Positions 3,896 through 6,006 of a stretch of 6,006 nucleotides of DNA are shown piece by piece. The stretch comes from an uncultured Collinsella sp. (lineage in GTDB: Bacteria > Actinomycetota > Coriobacteriia > Coriobacteriales > Coriobacteriaceae), in NCBI GenBank assembly GCA_937997605.1, contig CALLFD010000160.1, forward strand, positions 1 through 6,006. The letters are read 5' to 3'. Position numbers and translations under genes: made by a program. The notes beneath the pieces are model-generated. The model saw only the letters and a program-made list of their open reading frames with translations, had not been told where the DNA came from and ran no database searches. How positions within the stretch are numbered: the first letter of the stretch is position 1; each line of letters starts with the position of its first letter.

Positions 3896-6006
3896 GTGGC
3901 AAAGAAGAAGACGAAGAACCAGCCAAAGAAAAAGCAGGTCAACGCCGAGAACGTCATCGGCCTGCACTCAGAGGTCACCGATCAGCCGATCACGCAGACG
4001 CTCGAGGTCAACTACATGCCCTACGCCATGAGCGTCAACGTCTCGCGTGCGTTCCCCGAGATCGACGGCTTTAAGCCGTCGCACCGCAAGCTGCTCTACA
4101 CCATGTACAAGATGGGTCTGCTCAAGGGCGAGCGCCAGAAGAGCGCCAACATTGTGGGCCAGACCATGAAGCTCAACCCGCACGGCGACGCCGCGATCTA
4201 CGAGACGATGGTGCGTCTGGCCACCGGCAACGAGGCACTGCTCGCCCCCTTCGTGGAGTCGAAGGGCAACTTTGGCAAGTACTATTCGGGCGATCTGAGC
4301 TACGCCGCTTCGCGTTATACCGAGGCCAAACTCTCCCCCATCAGCGCCGAAATCTTCAAGGACATTGACAAGGACCCGGTCGACTTCGTCGACAGCTACG
4401 ACGGCGCCATGAAGGAGCCGCGCCTGCTGCCCACCACGTTTCCCAACATCCTTGTCTCGGCCAATAAGGGCATCGGCGTCGCCATGGCATCCGACATCTG
4501 CGGTTTCAACCTCAACGAGGTCTGTACTGCCACGATGCACTACCTGCAGGATCCCGACTGCGACCTGCTCGAGTACATGCCCATGCCCGACTTCTCGACC
4601 GGCGGCGAGATCATCTACCGCCGCGAGGAGATGGAAAAGATTATCGAGACCGGCCTTGGCAGCTTCCAGATCCGCTCCCGCTGGCGCTGGATTCCCGAAG
4701 AGCGCATTATCGAGGTCTACGAGATCCCCTACACCACCAAGACCGATGTCATCATCGAGCGCATCGTCAAGCTCTCCAAGGAGGGCAAGGTCAAGGAGAT
4801 CGCCGACATCCGCGACGAGACCGACCTCTCGGGCCTGCGCATCGCCATCGACCTTAAGCGCGGTGTCGACCCCGACAAGCTCATGGCCAAGCTCTATCGC
4901 TCGACCACGCTGCAGGATTCGTTCTCGTGCAACTTCAACGTGTTGGTCGATGGTTACCCTCGCGTTATGGGCGTGCGTCAGATCCTGCACGAGTGGGTCA
5001 AGTGGCGTATTGAGTCCACGCGTCGCCGCATTAACTTTGACCTGGGAAAAAAGTCCGAGCGCCTGCACCTGTTGCACGGCCTCGAGGCGATCCTGCTCGA
5101 CATCGACAAGGCGATCGCCATCATCCGTGGCACCAAGCTCGAGGCCGAGGTCGTGCCCAACCTTATGCGCGGCTTCGACATCGACAAGACCCAGGCCGAG
5201 TTTGTTGCCGAGCTCAAGCTCCGCAACATCAACGAGGAGTACATCCTCAACCGCACCAAGGACATCGCTAAGCTTGAGGGCGAGATTGCCGAGCTTGAGG
5301 AGATCCTCTCCAGCGAGGAGAACATCAAGAAGGTCATCAGCGACGAGCTGGCCGCGGTCAACAAGAAGTATGTGATGCCGCGCCGCACGGGCAGGATCGA
5401 GCCCCACGAGGTCATCGAGGTAAGCCTGGAACCCGAAGTCGAGGAGTATCCGGTTACCATCATGCTCTCGCGCGAGGGCTACCTCAAGAAGATGACCGAC
5501 CGCGTGCTCAAGAAGGCGACCACGCTCAAGTACAAGGACGGCGATAAGCCCTTTATCGAGTTCCCGTCCTCCAACACGCACGAGCTGCTGGTCTTTACCA
5601 ACAAGAGCCAGGTGTACAAGTGCAAGGTTGCGGCGTTTGAGGACACTAAGTCGGCCCAGCTGGGCTCGTACCTGCCGACCGATCTTGAGATGGAACCCGA
5701 CGAGAGTGTCATCTGGGTCATCGACCCCGAGGACTATAAGGCCGACGTGCTGTTTGTCTTTGAGAATGGCCGCGTGGTGCGCGTCGCGCTTTCTGGATAC
5801 GTCACCAAGACCAACCGCAAGCGCCTCAAGAACGCCATCTACGGCGGCAGCAAGCTGCTGTATGCCCAGGTGCTCAAGGAAGATCGCGACATCGCGCTGG
5901 TCTCGAGCGACTATCGTCTGATGAACTTCAACACGTCGCTGCTCAAGACCAAGACGACCACCAACACGCAGGGCGTCCAGGCCTTTACCGCCAAGAAGGG
6001 CCGCTC
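3896..6006 (+). CDS. parC: Type IIA DNA topoisomerase cleavage subunit (topoisomerase IV-like subunit A), 3' end outside the window
   Basis: The gene starts with GTG, and 703 codons are visible with no stop. The subunit cuts and rejoins DNA through a tyrosine. A lysine-rich tail (3-13) leads into ITQTLEVNYMPYAMSV (32-47) and RAFPEIDGFKPSHRK (51-65), one residue shorter than the usual DVRDGLKP-type motif. The winged-helix region has NPHGDAAIYE (94-103), ESKGNFG (121-127) and the catalytic Arg140-Tyr141 in ASRYTE. Ile193 in KGIGVAM is the likely DNA-bending residue. The tower follows, then a long helical coiled-coil gate (about 365-490) and, from about 515, GyrA-type beta-pinwheel blades (EEYPVTIMLSREGYLKKM, HELLVFTNKSQVYKCKV, DVLFVFENGRVVRV). 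Where gyrase has its GyrA box (QRRGGKG-like, after GYVK in the first blade) this protein reads TDRVLKKATTLKYKDGD, so the box is absent there. Loss of the box points to decatenation or relaxation rather than negative supercoiling. The last blades lie beyond the edge. Automated annotation may call it gyrA. Confidence 0.93.
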   Translation, partial: MAKKKTKNQPKKKQVNAENVIGLHSEVTDQPITQTLEVNYMPYAMSVNVSRAFPEIDGFKPSHRKLLYTMYKMGLLKGERQKSANIVGQTMKLNPHGDAAIYETMVRLATGNEALLAPFVESKGNFGKYYSGDLSYAASRYTEAKLSPISAEIFKDIDKDPVDFVDSYDGAMKEPRLLPTTFPNILVSANKGIGVAMASDICGFNLNEVCTATMHYLQDPDCDLLEYMPMPDFSTGGEIIYRREEMEKIIETGLGSFQIRSRWRWIPEERIIEVYEIPYTTKTDVIIERIVKLSKEGKVKEIADIRDETDLSGLRIAIDLKRGVDPDKLMAKLYRSTTLQDSFSCNFNVLVDGYPRVMGVRQILHEWVKWRIESTRRRINFDLGKKSERLHLLHGLEAILLDIDKAIAIIRGTKLEAEVVPNLMRGFDIDKTQAEFVAELKLRNINEEYILNRTKDIAKLEGEIAELEEILSSEENIKKVISDELAAVNKKYVMPRRTGRIEPHEVIEVSLEPEVEEYPVTIMLSREGYLKKMTDRVLKKATTLKYKDGDKPFIEFPSSNTHELLVFTNKSQVYKCKVAAFEDTKSAQLGSYLPTDLEMEPDESVIWVIDPEDYKADVLFVFENGRVVRVALSGYVTKTNRKRLKNAIYGGSKLLYAQVLKEDRDIALVSSDYRLMNFNTSLLKTKTTTNTQGVQAFTAKKGR

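Noticed and set aside
3275..3967. Minus-strand open frame of 230 codons opposite the end of parE
   Set aside because: It is the same antisense register and the same Leu/Val/Asp-rich composition as the longer shadow; the plus strand holds all the conserved topoisomerase motifs.
4452..5375. Plus-strand 307-codon frame inside the parC-like gene
   Set aside because: The product is Ser/Arg/Thr/Pro-rich and without domains, and the true frame encodes tower and coiled-coil segments of the topoisomerase.
3968..5581. Minus-strand open frame of 537 codons opposite the parC-like gene
   Set aside because: Its product is a monotonous Leu/Val/Asp/Ala/Gly string with no family motifs. It results from the strong GAG/CTC/GTC/GAC codon bias of the real gene on the other strand.

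Overview
The window looks like chromosomal DNA from a GC-rich gut actinobacterium of the Coriobacteriia. Collinsella is my best guess, from the GC/AG-ending codon choice and the texture of the topoisomerase proteins. This is recognition, not a database result.

Layout: (1) Bases 1-312 hold no convincing gene. They contain two small inverted repeats (10-36 and 54-97) and then a striking 106-bp inverted repeat (207-312) whose right arm ends at the base before the next start codon. (2) Bases 313-1695 encode a complete 460-residue ATPase of the archaeal-ATPase/DUF234 type, with a P-loop domain, a winged-helix-like middle and a C-terminal PD-(D/E)xK nuclease-like domain. It looks like an accessory gene. 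(3) Bases 1696-1852 are a promoter-bearing gap. (4) Bases 1853-3850 encode a complete 665-residue ATPase/Toprim subunit of a type IIA DNA topoisomerase (ParE/GyrB family). (5) After a 45-base gap, a GTG-started gene from 3896 runs off the right edge (703 codons visible). It encodes the DNA-cleaving subunit (ParC/GyrA family).

The two topoisomerase genes share a strand, are closely spaced and almost certainly form one operon making an A2B2 enzyme. The visible motifs (no GyrA box, an RAFPEIDGFKPSHRK-type N-terminus, NPHGDAAIYE in the quinolone region) resemble the divergent clostridial topoisomerase IV-like branch more than canonical gyrase, so I call them parE and parC with some reserve. The ATPase gene upstream has its own control region and no evident functional tie to the topoisomerase.

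No clearly new multi-gene system is visible. The most unusual element is the 207-312 repeat: a candidate promoter -10 lies in its central loop, and the ATPase gene's Shine-Dalgarno sequence forms exactly the unmatched six bases of its right arm.
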